Shown: piece by piece, positions 35,336 to 44,872 of the stretch
How the letters are laid out: each line of letters starts with the position of its first letter
How positions within the stretch are numbered: position 1 is the stretch's first letter
DNA from: Pirellulales bacterium
GTDB taxonomy: Bacteria; Planctomycetota; Planctomycetia; Pirellulales; Lacipirellulaceae
Length of the DNA stretch: 64,000 bases
Assembly: GCA_022841705.1 (NCBI GenBank)
Contig: JALHQZ010000001.1
Location: forward strand, 372,001-436,000
Direction of reading: 5' to 3'
Translations under genes and position numbers: made by a program
The notes under the pieces: generated by a model
Seen by the model: the letters and a program-made list of their open reading frames with translations, nothing else
Told to the model about the DNA's origin: nothing
The model's database searches: none

Positions 35336-36583
35336 TTAAGCCATGTGTTTCACCACCGCCCCGCCGAACTCACTGCACTTCACCAACTTCGCGCCGTCCA
35401 TCAGCCGCTCAAAATCGTACGTGACGGTCTTGGCGCCGATCGCGCCGTTTAGACCCTTCAGAATTAGATCGGCGGCTTCTTTCCAGCCCAGGTAGCGCAG
35501 CATCATTTCGCCGCTCAGGATCACGCTGCCGGGGTTCACTTTATCTTGGCCGGCGTACTTGGGCGCCGTGCCGTGGGTTGCTTCGAAGATCGCGTGACCG
35601 GTGGCGTAGTTGATGTTGCCGCCCGGGGCGATGCCGATGCCGCCGACGCACGCGGCCAGCGCGTCGCTCACGTAGTCGCCGTTGAGGTTGAGCGTGGCGA
35701 TCACGTCGTAGTCCGCGGGGCGGGTAAGAATCTGCTGCAAGAAGGCATCGGCAATGACGTCCTTAATGACGATGTCGCGCTGGGCGCCATGCGTCCCTTT
35801 CTTGATCACACGCCACGGGCCGCCATCGAGCAGCTCGGCGCCAAACGCGCTGCCGGCCAGTTCATAGCCCCAGTTGCAGAAGGCGCCTTCGGTGAACTTC
35901 ATGATGTTCCCCTTATGCACCAACGTGACGCTGCTGCGATCGTTATCGATGGCGTATTGAATCGCCGCCGCGACGAGCCGCTCGGTTCCTTCTTTGCTGA
36001 CCGGCTTGATGCCGAAACCGGCGGTCGCGGGGAAGCGGACCTTCTTCCACGGCGCCGGAAACGCTTCGGCGAACAACTTCTTGAACTGCTCGCACTCCGG
36101 CGTGCCATGTTGGAACTCAATGCCGGCGTAAATGTCTTCGGTGTTCTCGCGGAAGATGACCATGTCGGTCTTTTCCGGTTCCTTCACCGGCGACGGCACG
36201 CCCGTGAAGTATTGCACCGGCCGCAGGCAAACGTAGAGATCGAGGATTTGCCGCAGGGCGACGTTGAGGCTCCGCATGCCGCCGCCAACCGGCGTGGTGA
36301 GCGGGCCTTTGATGCCCACCAAATACTTGCGGAAGGCGTCGAGCGTTTCGTCCGGCAGCCAGTTGCCCGTGGCGTTGAACGCCTTTTCGCCGGCGAGGAC
36401 TTCCTGCCACACGATTTTACGCTGCCCGCCGTACGCCTTTTCGACCGCGGCATCGAACACCTTTTGGCTAGCCGCCCAAATATCGGGCCCGGTGCCGTCC
36501 CCTTCGATGAACGGAATGATTGGCGTCGCGGGGACATTCAACTTGCCCGCGGAAAGGGTAATCGGACTACCGGCGGTCGCCAT
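35336..36583 (-). CDS. icd: Isocitrate dehydrogenase (NADP+)
   Basis: The 415-residue enzyme converts isocitrate to 2-oxoglutarate in the citric acid cycle. The substrate-binding block [13 protein letters not shown] contains the Ser (105) that is phosphorylated in E. coli, and [33 protein letters not shown] and the C-terminal [20 protein letters not shown] are all present. The length matches the E. coli-type homodimer. No AceK is seen nearby. Confidence 0.96.
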   Translation of the reverse strand: MATAGSPITLSAGKLNVPATPIIPFIEGDGTGPDIWAASQKVFDAAVEKAYGGQRKIVWQEVLAGEKAFNATGNWLPDETLDAFRKYLVGIKGPLTTPVGGGMRSLNVALRQILDLYVCLRPVQYFTGVPSPVKEPEKTDMVIFRENTEDIYAGIEFQHGTPECEQFKKLFAEAFPAPWKKVRFPATAGFGIKPVSKEGTERLVAAAIQYAIDNDRSSVTLVHKGNIMKFTEGAFCNWGYELAGSAFGAELLDGGPWRVIKKGTHGAQRDIVIKDVIADAFLQQILTRPADYDVIATLNLNGDYVSDALAACVGGIGIAPGGNINYATGHAIFEATHGTAPKYAGQDKVNPGSVILSGEMMLRYLGWKEAADLILKGLNGAIGAKTVTYDFERLMDGAKLVKCSEFGGAVVKHMA

Positions 36584-36764
36584 ACTATGGTCTTGGGTAA
36601 ATGGTGATGGAGGACTCGGTTGGGGAACAGATTTGTACGCGATTTGCGATTGTCGGCCCCCGCGCGGCGGTGGTCAATGGATGGCGGCAAGAGTTGAACT
36701 TACACCCGCAGGGTGCAAGAATTGGAGTCCACGTTCCCTCGTCCGCCACCCGGAGATAACTGCC

Positions 36765-37691
36765 ATGCTCAATCGTCGCGAACTCCTGCAATCTGCCGCC
36801 GCCGTGGGCGCCACTTCCTTACTTCCCGCGAGCCGATTACTGGCCGCCGACGCCCCGGCCGAGCCGCTGTTCAAAATCTCGCTCGCCGAGTGGTCGCTCC
36901 ATAACGCCCTGCAAGCTGGAAAGATCACGAACCTCGATTTCCCCCGGATCGCCAAGGAGAAGTTTGGCATCGAAGGGGTCGAATATGTCAACCAGTTCTT
37001 CCAAGATAAGGCCAAGGACACCAAGTACCTGACCGAGCTGAAGAGCATTTGCGACGGCCTCGGCGTTACAAGCGTCCTGATTATGTGCGATGGCGAAGGC
37101 GCCCTGGGCGACGCCGACGACGCCAAGCGGACCGAAGCGGTCGAAAACCACTATCGCTGGATCGAAGCGGCCAAATTCTTGGGGTGCCACTCGATTCGGG
37201 TGAATGCCCAGTCCTCCGGTTCCTATGAAGAACAGCAGAAATTGGCGGCTGACGGCTTGGGCCGGCTCGGTGATTTCGGCCAGGAGCATGACATCAACGT
37301 GATTGTCGAGAACCACGGCGGCCTCTCCAGCAATGGCGAGTGGCTAGCCGGCGTGATGAAACTGGTCAACAAGCCGAACGTTGGGACCCTTCCCGACTTC
37401 GGCAACTTCCGGCTCGACGGCTGGGGTGAAGGCCCCGGCGAATGGTACGACAAGTACAAAGGCGTGGCCGAGCTGATGCCGTTCGCCAAAGCCGTCTCCG
37501 CCAAAAGCCACGTCTTTGACGCGGAAGGAAACGAGGCCGAAATCGACTACCGCAAAATGATGAAAATCGTCCTCGACGCGGGCTACCACAGTTGGGTCGG
37601 CATCGAATGGGAAGGCTCCGACCCCGACGAGTACGAAGGCATTCGTCTAACGCAAAAGTTGTTGGAGAAGATTCGGACGGAAATGAGCTGA
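36765..37691 (+). CDS. Tat-exported sugar phosphate isomerase/epimerase-like protein
   Basis: The 308-residue protein starts with a twin-arginine-type signal ([20 protein letters not shown]) and continues as a xylose isomerase-like TIM barrel: [35 protein letters not shown] and [10 protein letters not shown] carry the usual acidic and His metal ligands. Such exported isomerase-like proteins are abundant in planctomycetes; their substrates are mostly unknown. The frame is open upstream to 36264 but ATG 36765 gives the signal peptide. Confidence 0.88.
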   Translation: MLNRRELLQSAAAVGATSLLPASRLLAADAPAEPLFKISLAEWSLHNALQAGKITNLDFPRIAKEKFGIEGVEYVNQFFQDKAKDTKYLTELKSICDGLGVTSVLIMCDGEGALGDADDAKRTEAVENHYRWIEAAKFLGCHSIRVNAQSSGSYEEQQKLAADGLGRLGDFGQEHDINVIVENHGGLSSNGEWLAGVMKLVNKPNVGTLPDFGNFRLDGWGEGPGEWYDKYKGVAELMPFAKAVSAKSHVFDAEGNEAEIDYRKMMKIVLDAGYHSWVGIEWEGSDPDEYEGIRLTQKLLEKIRTEMS

Positions 37692-37757
37692 CCGGTGATT
37701 AGAATCTTCGTAAACCTAGCGGGAATCCGCAGGCGCCAAACTAAGTTGGCCAAGATG

Positions 37758-37787
37758 ACATTTGCCACAGGCGCCACATTGCCACAA
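37758..37787 (-). repeat. Copy 2 of an exact 30-bp intergenic repeat
   Basis: Reverse complement of 5460-5489 over all 30 bases. It lies 66 bp after the stop of the isomerase-like gene. Confidence 0.75.
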
Positions 37788-37798
37788 AGCGGAAGGGT

Positions 37799-37892
37799 CG
37801 AGGTTACAACCCCCGGCTTTACCCCTGACGAGCAAGTATTCCCCGACTGACGTCGGGGGCTGATGACGGATTCCGTCGGGGGTTTCAACCTC
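37799..37892. repeat. Inverted repeat, GAGGTTACAACCCCCGG family
   Basis: Arms of about 18 bp (37800-37817 and 37873-37891, GGTTACAACCCCCG against CGGGGGTTTCAACC, one mismatch) enclose a loop that itself has CCCCGAC / GTCGGGG pairs. Confidence 0.65.
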
Positions 37893-37937
37893 GGGCGGGC
37901 GAAGTGTCCAGTGACACTTCGTCCGCCCGATTTTTTT
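37891..37937 (+). terminator. Strong intrinsic terminator
   Basis: A 17-bp stem with one G-T pair (37891-37907 and 37914-37930), a six-base loop and seven T residues. It would end transcription of the Tat-exported isomerase-like gene. Confidence 0.8.
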
Positions 37938-38035
37938 GCCAAATCGTTGTAAGTCCTTATCGGGCCACAGCTTTCCGCGGCTATTTTCTTGGCCACCCTC
38001 AAGTGGACAGTGAGGCCGATGGGAAACGACCCTCT

Positions 38036-38076
38036 GCTTAAGAACTAGGCACAAGGGGTCCGCCTGATTCTTAAGC
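38036..38076 (+). promoter_or_regulatory. Stem-loop in the leader of the RHH gene
   Basis: GCTTAAGAACTAGGC (38036-38050) and GCCTGATTCTTAAGC (38062-38076) pair over 15 positions with two mismatches. The 11-base loop contains AAGGGG. It lies 160 bp before the start and could be an operator or an RNA element. Confidence 0.45.
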
Positions 38077-38237
38077 ACGCCCTGCCGCCGTTTAGGCACG
38101 ACTTACGAATCGCTGTAAGTGCATGCAGTGCAAGGAACTTACGGTCACGCCTTGACCGACTGCGACGATGGCACTGATTGCGGAGCTGGAGTAGGCCCCG
38201 CACGCAGCCGTTCCGCACGACTCGAAGGAGACAAGCC

Positions 38238-38780
38238 GTGCTTTCAGAAACAACCACCCCCACCGCGACCGGAACCCCCACCCCTCAAGCCCAGTACCAA
38301 CAAGTTCTAGCCGCCGCCCAAAAGTGGTTCGCCCAGGACCTCGATTGGGTTAGCTTCTTCCGGGAAGTGATGGGGATCGATGGCGTAGTTCGCCGCACCT
38401 TCCCGAACTTCGACGACCTGGCCACCTTCGAACGGAGCCCCGAGTTCGACCAAATCCAAAAGATGGTCGTCCGCCTGCGGGAAAAGAAGAATGCCACCGA
38501 CACCGAATCGGAACCAACCCGGGTCATCACCGTTCGGCTCCCCAAGAGCATGCACGAGTACCTGCGGACCGAAGCTCACGATCTGCGGACCAGCATGAAC
38601 AAGCTCTGCATCTCGAAGCTGCTGCAGGTGATCGAGCAGGACATGATCCCCACCGAAAAGACGGCGCCCCCCAAGCGCCGCACCACCCCGGTGCCGTCCA
38701 CCCCGCCGACCACCTCCTACGCTAGCGTCGGCGCCAGTCCGCACTCGAATGGCATCATGCCGTTCAAGACGAATTACTAA
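38238..38780 (+). CDS. Ribbon-helix-helix domain protein
   Basis: The 180-residue protein has a central ribbon-helix-helix-like segment, TRVITVRLPKSMHEYLRTEA then HDLRTSMNKLCISKLL (about residues 94-130), as in HicB/CopG-type DNA-binding proteins. It is preceded by a helical, acidic region (about 20-85) and followed by a Pro/Thr-rich tail. The GTG start has an AAGGAG site 9 bases upstream. No toxin gene is adjacent, so it is more likely a transcription factor than an antitoxin; the structured leader may be its own target. Confidence 0.75.
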   Translation: MLSETTTPTATGTPTPQAQYQQVLAAAQKWFAQDLDWVSFFREVMGIDGVVRRTFPNFDDLATFERSPEFDQIQKMVVRLREKKNATDTESEPTRVITVRLPKSMHEYLRTEAHDLRTSMNKLCISKLLQVIEQDMIPTEKTAPPKRRTTPVPSTPPTTSYASVGASPHSNGIMPFKTNY

Positions 38781-38880
38781 ATGAGAGGGTAGAGGATAGG
38801 GGAAAGAGGTTAGGGGTGCTCGCGGACATCGTCCACGCGGCACTTTCCCTAGCCTCTAACCCCTAGCCTCTCATCCCTTT
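38781..38880. repeat. Intergenic inverted repeat, AGGGGTTAGAGGC family
   Basis: Words ATGAGAGG, GAGG and TTAGGGGT at 38781-38818 pair with AACCCCTAGCCTCTCAT at 38860-38876. It separates the RHH gene from the convergent rnpB. Confidence 0.6.
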
Positions 38881-38890
38881 TTGAAAAAAT

Positions 38891-39334
<444 letters not shown>

Positions 39335-39448
39335 AAAGTTCATTGTAACCGAAACACGCTCCGCTCGCGCGTCGCGGCTAAACTGCGGGGGAAGGTTTAG
39401 CCGCGACGCGGTAGCGGAGCGCGTTGGGCGCAGGAACCCAACTCCCCA

Positions 39449-40027
39449 CTACTTCCGAGGCAAACGTTCGGCGAGGAAGCGGAGGAGTGACGGCCAGGCG
39501 TCGGGGTTCGTTAGTTGCGTTCGAACGAGACCCACGTAAGACCGTGGATAACGATAGTAGAGAATTAGGATTTCGTTAGTGCTGCGAAAAGCGGTGAACG
39601 TGTTCCAACTGACCATTTGACTAAGTTTTTCAGTGACCGTTTCAACCCCTGCCGTATCAATCTTGAATTTGCCCACACCGTACATCTCTCGACGCAATCG
39701 GCGAGTCCTAGCGAAGAAAGCGCGCCGGAACAAGTAAAGCAGAGGCATACTGAGGGTCATGAATAGTCCCCCACCTACACCGATACCGTCCCAAACATTC
39801 CCTTTCTTCCACCAGTCATTCCAACTTGTCAGAACCAAAGTGATTCCTGCTAGAACCAGTAAGCAATTCGTCACATAAGTCGAAATGCCCCCGGCCCCAC
39901 CTGCCAGGTCCGCAGCTCGAAGCCAGTCGTTTATCGTTATGTCCCCTTCAAACACATACGGCGGCCCCACCTCCGGCAGCGCCGCATCACTGTCCACTGC
40001 CTGCGGCGATTGAAACGGGTTATGCAT
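39449..40027 (-). CDS. Membrane protein with YcxB-like C-terminal domain
   Basis: The 192-residue protein has two membrane helices (about residues 48-68 and 83-102) and a C-terminal domain whose pattern (TAGVETVTEKLSQMVSWNTF, then LILYYRYPRSYVGLVR) resembles YcxB-like PH-type domains. The function of this family is not known. ATG 40027 lies eight bases from a hairpin element. Confidence 0.7.
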   Translation of the reverse strand: MHNPFQSPQAVDSDAALPEVGPPYVFEGDITINDWLRAADLAGGAGGISTYVTNCLLVLAGITLVLTSWNDWWKKGNVWDGIGVGGGLFMTLSMPLLYLFRRAFFARTRRLRREMYGVGKFKIDTAGVETVTEKLSQMVSWNTFTAFRSTNEILILYYRYPRSYVGLVRTQLTNPDAWPSLLRFLAERLPRK

Positions 40028-40034
40028 TTTTCAC

Positions 40035-40103
40035 GTAGGACGGGCTTCTCAGCCCGTCGAGAATTTGCGTCCGGAATCCGACGGGCTCGGAGGCCCGTCG
40101 TAC
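40035..40103. repeat. GTAG-bounded hairpin, GGACGGGCT family
   Basis: GTAGGACGGGCTTCTC at the left and CGGAGGCCCGTCGTAC at the right, with AGCCCGTCGAG and CCGACGGGCTCG inside, so each half can fold. It lies directly upstream of the YcxB-like gene. Confidence 0.75.
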
Positions 40104-40302
40104 AAAAAAATCTCCCGCCGGCAAAATCCGCAAATCTTGCCCTCGCGGCCGATTCTAGCACCTTTTTGGCCCGCAATCTGCACTGCCCCGCACGAATTGG
40201 TTGACCTTCGGCGCCCCCGTTCCTAAAGTAAAAGGAGTGAGGCGACGCTGTTGCAGGGGATGATCAGGCGTTTCGGCCACGATTTTTTGGGAGGTACTCT
40301 GC

Positions 40303-40773
40303 ATGTACGGCGAACTCGTGCCGGTGGGCGGCGGTGATCCGATTCCGCTCATCAAAGACAAACTGCTCGTGGGGCGCCGCGAAAGCTGCGATATTACGCT
40401 GCGCTTTGCCAACGTCTCCGCGCACCATTGCGAGCTGCGGTTCGAGAATGGCTACCTCTACATCCGCGATCTCGGCAGCTCCAACGGCATCAAGATCAAC
40501 GGCGTGAAGCTGACCGAAGGTCGGCTCGACCCCGGTGACGATCTGACCATCGCCAAGCATCACCACTACAAAGTGAACTACTCCCCCGCGGACCTCGGCG
40601 CCGTCGGCCCGCCGCCGCCGGAAAACGACATGTCGCGCGAGATCATGAAGGAATCGCTCCTCGCCCGCGCCGGCCTGCAGAACATGAAGCCGCGCTCCCA
40701 ACCGACCCCCCGCAAGTACGACCCGACGAACATGAGCGAAGGGCAAATCAAAAAGCCGCACGAAGCGCTGTAA
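40303..40773 (+). CDS. FHA domain protein
   Basis: The 156-residue protein has an FHA phosphothreonine-binding domain (about residues 15-92) with the conserved residues in LVGRRESCDI (Gly-Arg), VSAHHCELRF (Ser and His) and LGSSNGIKINGVKL (Asn). A Pro-rich, basic tail follows with no recognised domain. A GGGAGG site lies seven bases before the ATG. FHA proteins read Ser/Thr kinase signalling, which is abundant in planctomycetes; no kinase is in the window. Confidence 0.9.
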   Translation: MYGELVPVGGGDPIPLIKDKLLVGRRESCDITLRFANVSAHHCELRFENGYLYIRDLGSSNGIKINGVKLTEGRLDPGDDLTIAKHHHYKVNYSPADLGAVGPPPPENDMSREIMKESLLARAGLQNMKPRSQPTPRKYDPTNMSEGQIKKPHEAL

Positions 40774-40791
40774 TCATGTGGCTGTAATCAT

Positions 40792-40885
40792 GTAGGATGG
40801 GTTATCCGCGCTAGCGGTAACCCATCATGCCGCAAGGTCGGATCTGGCGCCGATGGGTTACCGCTCTGCGGATAACCCATCCTAC
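40792..40885. repeat. GTAG-bounded hairpin, GGATGGGTTA family
   Basis: GTAGGATGGGTTATCCGC and GCGGATAACCCATCCTAC are perfect 18-bp end arms; inner GCGGTAACCCATC and GATGGGTTACCGC also pair. The element ends two bases before the rsgA start codon. The stem would hide anything upstream of the start. Confidence 0.9.
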
Positions 40886-40887
40886 TC

Positions 40888-42009
40888 ATGAAGAAGAAGC
40901 ACAAACTTCGCGCCGACTTCCGCAAGCATCACGAAAGCCGCACGCGGGAGAATGATCTCACGCGGAAGTTTGCCGAGACGGGGGAACAGACCGAAGCCGA
41001 CCGCAACGAGCGGGTCTCTGGCAAAGGCAAGCTCACTCGCAAGCGCACGCTGGTCGGTGGCGAGTTGTCGGCCGACGACTCCGGCGCCATCGTGCTCCCC
41101 GAGATTGACCGCGAAATCTGCATCGCCGGTCGTGTGCTCCGCGTGCAAGGGCTCATCAGCCAAGTGGCGTGCGACGATGGCCAGCAGCGCGCCTGCGCCA
41201 CGCGCCGACTCCTCAAACAACTCACCACCGACGTCCGCCATGTCGTCGCCGCCGGCGACCGGGTGTGGGTTCGCCCCGAAGGCGCCGCCGAGGGAATCAT
41301 TGAGCGCGTCGAACCGCGCTACGGCGTGCTGAGCCGCACGAGCAAAGGCCGGCAACATCTGATCGTCGCGAACATCGATCAAGTGCTGATCGTCACCAGT
41401 GCCGCCGAGCCAAGACTCAAACCGCACCTCGTAGATCGCTATCTTGTGGTGGCCGAGAAGACCGGCATCGCGCCGGTCATCTGCATCAACAAGATCGATC
41501 TGGTCGAGCCCGCCGATTTGGTGCCGCTCATTGGCGTCTACAGCCAACTCGGCTACGAAGTGGCGCCCGTCTCCGCGACCACCGGCTTCGGTGTTGAGAG
41601 GTTGCGCGCGCGTCTCACCGGCAAGGCGAGTGTCCTCACCGGACAAAGCGGCGTCGGAAAATCGTCGCTGCTCAACGCGATCGAACCCGGCCTCGCCGTC
41701 CGCGTGCAAACGGTGAGCGCCGAAACTCAGAAGGGCAGGCACACCACAACCACAGCCGAGTTGTTCCCGCTAGAATGCGGCGGGTTCGTGGTTGATACCC
41801 CCGGCATCCGTCAGTTCGCGCTATGGGACGTCATCCCCGCCGAAGTCGCCGGCTTTTTCCGCGAGCTCCGCCCCTACGTCTGCCAGTGCCGCTACCCCAA
41901 CTGCACCCATACGCATGAAGACATGTGCGCCGTAAAAAGCGCCGTCGCCGACGGGCGCATCGACACGCGCCGCTACGAAAGCTATCTGCAAATGCACGAT
42001 GGTGAGTAA
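40888..42009 (+). CDS. rsgA: Ribosome small subunit-dependent GTPase A
   Basis: The 373-residue GTPase helps the last steps of 30S maturation. It has an OB-fold N-terminal domain and a circularly permuted GTPase: G4 INKIDL near residue 200 comes before G1 GQSGVGKSS (252-260) and G3 DTPGIRQF. The Zn motif at the end reads CQCRYPNCTHTHEDMC. The first 45 residues are basic and Lys/Arg-rich. The ATG has no clear ribosome-binding site because a hairpin element ends two bases before it. Confidence 0.95.
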   Translation: MKKKHKLRADFRKHHESRTRENDLTRKFAETGEQTEADRNERVSGKGKLTRKRTLVGGELSADDSGAIVLPEIDREICIAGRVLRVQGLISQVACDDGQQRACATRRLLKQLTTDVRHVVAAGDRVWVRPEGAAEGIIERVEPRYGVLSRTSKGRQHLIVANIDQVLIVTSAAEPRLKPHLVDRYLVVAEKTGIAPVICINKIDLVEPADLVPLIGVYSQLGYEVAPVSATTGFGVERLRARLTGKASVLTGQSGVGKSSLLNAIEPGLAVRVQTVSAETQKGRHTTTTAELFPLECGGFVVDTPGIRQFALWDVIPAEVAGFFRELRPYVCQCRYPNCTHTHEDMCAVKSAVADGRIDTRRYESYLQMHDGE

Positions 42010-42010
42010 G

Positions 42011-43351
42011 ATGCGTCTCGACCTCACCGACACCATCGCCGCCATCGCTTCGCCCCCCGGAGCATCAGCGCGCGGCGTCGTGCGCGTGAGTGGTCCTGAT
42101 GCGCTGGCCATCGTCCATCGATTGTGCGATTCACGGTTCGCGATCCCCACACGCGCCGCGCGCATCGCGGATATAACCCTTCGCTTGCGACTTAGCGCGT
42201 ACGTACATTCTCTTCCGTGCGATCTCTTCATCTGGCCCACCGCGCGCAGTTATACTCGCCAACCCACCGTTGAAATCCACACCATCGGTTCGCCGCCGAT
42301 TCTCGAAGCGCTCACGCAAACGCTGTGCGAACATGGCGCCCGCCTCGCCGAACCGGGTGAGTTCACCCTTCGCGCCGTCCTCGCCGGCCGAATGGATTTG
42401 GTTCAAGCCGAAGCGGTGCTCGGTGTGATCGACGCCCAGCACGAAGCCGCCCTCGCGCAAGCCCTCACCCAACTCGCCGGCGGCGTCTCGGCGCCACTGC
42501 ACATGCTGCGCGAAGAACTGCTGATGCTGCTCGCCGAGCTCGAAGCGGGCCTCGACTTTGTCGAAGAAGAAGACGTGCGCTTCATCGAACCCGCCGTGCT
42601 TGCCGAACGACTCGCCCACGCCGAAGGCGTGCTGAACGGTGTCGTCGCTCAACTGCAAACTCGCACCATCACGAATGATCGTCCACGCGTGGTGATCGTG
42701 GGCCCACCTAACGCTGGCAAGAGCAGCCTGTTCAACGCCCTCGTGAAACATTTTGACGGAACCGGCGCTGCCGCACTCGTCGCCGACATCGCCGGCACAA
42801 CGCGCGACACGCTGACCGCCGTCATCCGTTGCGGGCCTATCGAGTGCGAGCTAGTGGACACTGCCGGCGCCGACGAAGAACCTGCCATTTCAGAAATCGA
42901 CGCCCTCGCCCGCACCGAAGCCGCCGCGGCCCGCCGCCACGCCGATTTAATTCTCGATTGCGGCCCGAACGCGATTCACACGGATAACACCATCGCCCTC
43001 GCCACGAAGTGCGATCTGTACCCACACTCCCCACCTGATCATCGCTTGCGACTTAGCGCCCACACTGCCGAAGGCCTTGACGAACTCGTGAAAGCGATCG
43101 CTACCAAGCTCGACGCCACTCTCACCCTCACCGGCATGACCGCCGCCACCGCGTCGCGCTGCGAAGAGTCACTGCGCAGCGCCGCCGCATCCCTCACCGC
43201 CGCCCGCGACCTAGCGCACAAACTTGGCGCCGAAGACCTTCTCGCCGCCGAACTCCGCGCGGCGCTCGATCACCTCGGCCGTGTCGTCGGCGCCGTCGTC
43301 ACCGACGATATTTTGGACCGCATCTTCAGCAAGTTCTGCATCGGCAAGTAG
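42011..43351 (+). CDS. mnmE: tRNA modification GTPase MnmE
   Basis: The 446-residue enzyme works with MnmG to make 5-substituted wobble uridines. It begins MRLDLTDTIAAIASPPG and shows RSYTRQPTVEIHTIGSPP and EPGEFTLRAVLAGRMDL for the formyl-THF domain. The G domain has G1 GPPNAGKSSLFN (about 229), the DIAGTTRD switch and a G4 variant TKCD in place of NKxD. The C-terminal motif CIGK is intact. ATG 42011, one base after the rsgA stop, is preferred over ATG 41999, which overlaps rsgA. Confidence 0.95.
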   Translation: MRLDLTDTIAAIASPPGASARGVVRVSGPDALAIVHRLCDSRFAIPTRAARIADITLRLRLSAYVHSLPCDLFIWPTARSYTRQPTVEIHTIGSPPILEALTQTLCEHGARLAEPGEFTLRAVLAGRMDLVQAEAVLGVIDAQHEAALAQALTQLAGGVSAPLHMLREELLMLLAELEAGLDFVEEEDVRFIEPAVLAERLAHAEGVLNGVVAQLQTRTITNDRPRVVIVGPPNAGKSSLFNALVKHFDGTGAAALVADIAGTTRDTLTAVIRCGPIECELVDTAGADEEPAISEIDALARTEAAAARRHADLILDCGPNAIHTDNTIALATKCDLYPHSPPDHRLRLSAHTAEGLDELVKAIATKLDATLTLTGMTAATASRCEESLRSAAASLTAARDLAHKLGAEDLLAAELRAALDHLGRVVGAVVTDDILDRIFSKFCIGK

Positions 43352-43353
43352 CG

Positions 43354-43452
43354 TTAGCCGGCGGCGCTCCGCCGCCGTTTTCTTCCTGTGAACAGCACAT
43401 CCACGACACAACTCGGCGGCCCGATTGTCCAGAAGAACGGGCCCCCGGCTAA
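43354..43452. repeat. Inverted repeat between convergent genes, TTAGCCGG family
   Basis: TTAGCCGG (43354-43361) and CCGGCTAA (43445-43452) are the ends; GGCGGCG/CGCCGCC folds inside the left half. The right end contains the stop codon of the peptide transporter (43449-43451). Confidence 0.6.
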
Positions 43453-44819
43453 TTCTCACCCTGCACGTAAGAGCGCCCGCGATAGAACTGTGAATACACC
43501 ATAAAGGCCAAGGCGCCGACGAGCATCACCGCGGTGAAGAACCAGTAGTAGTTTTCGCCCTCCAGCAATTGACTGCCGCGCTCTTGGGCGGCCGCGATGC
43601 GAGCGCTCACCGCAGCCGTAAACAGATTGCCGAGCGCGATGCCGGTGATGAAGAACACCCCCATGATGAGCGACTTGAGTTTGTTCGGCGCCTGGGTGTA
43701 GGAAAACTCTAGCGTGGTGATCGAGACCAAAACTTCCGCGAATGTCAAGAACGCGTAGACCAACACATGCCATGTCCAAGAAGGAGTGGCCCCGCCGTCG
43801 ATCGCCTTTTGCAAGAGCGCCAAAATCGCAAACGACGGAACCGTGATGAACATCCCCGTTGCGATCTTGCGCAGCGGAGTGACCCGCGTGAATTTGCCGA
43901 CGAGCGGTTCGATGCCGTAGGAAATTAGCGGTACGAGCATCAAGATCATCAGCGGATTGATGAGCTGCAACTGCGCCGGCTTGAGCGTAAACGTCCCGAA
44001 TGACAGGTCGAGCGACTTCGCTTGCAACACCATCGAAGTGTGCGACTGATCGAACAAACTCCAAAACGGAATCGTGAGCAAGTAAATTGGAACGAGCTTC
44101 AGCAGAATTCGTCCGGTCTGCGGTGTGAACACTTCCCTCACAAACGCTGCGCCACCTGGCGGAATGTGCGCGAACTCGTGGCGCCCTAACCAAAACACGA
44201 ACAGCGCCAGCGCCATCAGCCCGCCGGGCAGTCCAAACGCCACGCTTGGTCCATATTCGTCGAGCAGCCAGGGGATGAGGGCCTGCGAGATAACGGCGCC
44301 TAAGTTGATCGATAAATAAAACCAGCCAAACACTTTCGGCAACAAGTGACTGTTGGCTGAGCCGAACTGATCGCCCACATGTGCCGTGACGCACGGTTTG
44401 ATCCCCCCAGCGCCGAGTGCGATCAGCCCTAAACCAATGCCGAGCATCCACCGCGGCGATAGCCCGGTGAGTTGCGGCATATCCACCAGCGCCATCACCG
44501 CGTGCCCAACCACGTAGAACAGCGAGAGCGTTAGAATCGTGCGGTACTTGCCCCACAACCAATCGCTCAAGATAGCGCCAAACAGCGGCGTGACGTAAAC
44601 CGCTGCTTGAAAATAGTGCTGCCACTCCGTAGCCTGCGCGTCGCTTAGCGGCGCCAGCTCCCCCTGCGAATCGAGCAAGTGATCGGTGAGAAACACCGCC
44701 AGAATCGACAGCATCCCGTAATAACTAAACCGTTCCGCCGCTTCGTTTCCCACAATGTAAGGAATCCCCGGCGGCATCCGGTCCGTATCGTGCGGCGTGG
44801 TGCGATAGTTGTGAGACAT
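43449..44819 (-). CDS. Proton-dependent oligopeptide transporter (POT/PTR2 family)
   Basis: The 456-residue MFS protein has about 14 membrane helices. The family motif EAAERFSYYGM lies in helix 1 (about residues 27-37), and helices 4-5 carry LIALGAGGIKPCVTAHVGDQF with the KPxxxxF-like conserved stretch. It imports di- and tripeptides with protons. ATG 44819 (MSHNYRTTPHDTD) is preferred over the longer frame from 44885, which would overlap the divergent methyltransferase start. Confidence 0.92.
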   Translation of the reverse strand: MSHNYRTTPHDTDRMPPGIPYIVGNEAAERFSYYGMLSILAVFLTDHLLDSQGELAPLSDAQATEWQHYFQAAVYVTPLFGAILSDWLWGKYRTILTLSLFYVVGHAVMALVDMPQLTGLSPRWMLGIGLGLIALGAGGIKPCVTAHVGDQFGSANSHLLPKVFGWFYLSINLGAVISQALIPWLLDEYGPSVAFGLPGGLMALALFVFWLGRHEFAHIPPGGAAFVREVFTPQTGRILLKLVPIYLLTIPFWSLFDQSHTSMVLQAKSLDLSFGTFTLKPAQLQLINPLMILMLVPLISYGIEPLVGKFTRVTPLRKIATGMFITVPSFAILALLQKAIDGGATPSWTWHVLVYAFLTFAEVLVSITTLEFSYTQAPNKLKSLIMGVFFITGIALGNLFTAAVSARIAAAQERGSQLLEGENYYWFFTAVMLVGALAFMVYSQFYRGRSYVQGEN

Positions 44820-44872
44820 CTCGATTTCTCGTTGAGTTTTGTGATGTTGCTTACGCAGTGTAACGGAAAGTA

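Larger units (their letters stand above)
37692..38237. other. Structured 546-bp intergenic region
   Basis: No gene is supported here. It holds the second copy of the 30-bp repeat (37758-37787), a large inverted repeat (37799-37892), a strong terminator (37891-37937), a 15-bp imperfect stem (38036-38076) and ACTTAC/GTAAGT inverted words near 38101-38145, directly before the ribbon-helix-helix gene. Confidence 0.7.

Noticed and set aside
37758..37787. sigma-54 promoter reading of the 30-bp repeat
   Set aside because: TGGC words occur, but no TTGC[AT] at the right spacing follows in either orientation.
43456..44625. 389-codon minus-strand frame
   Set aside because: Out-of-frame shadow of the peptide transporter; it is His/Arg-rich with no membrane helices.
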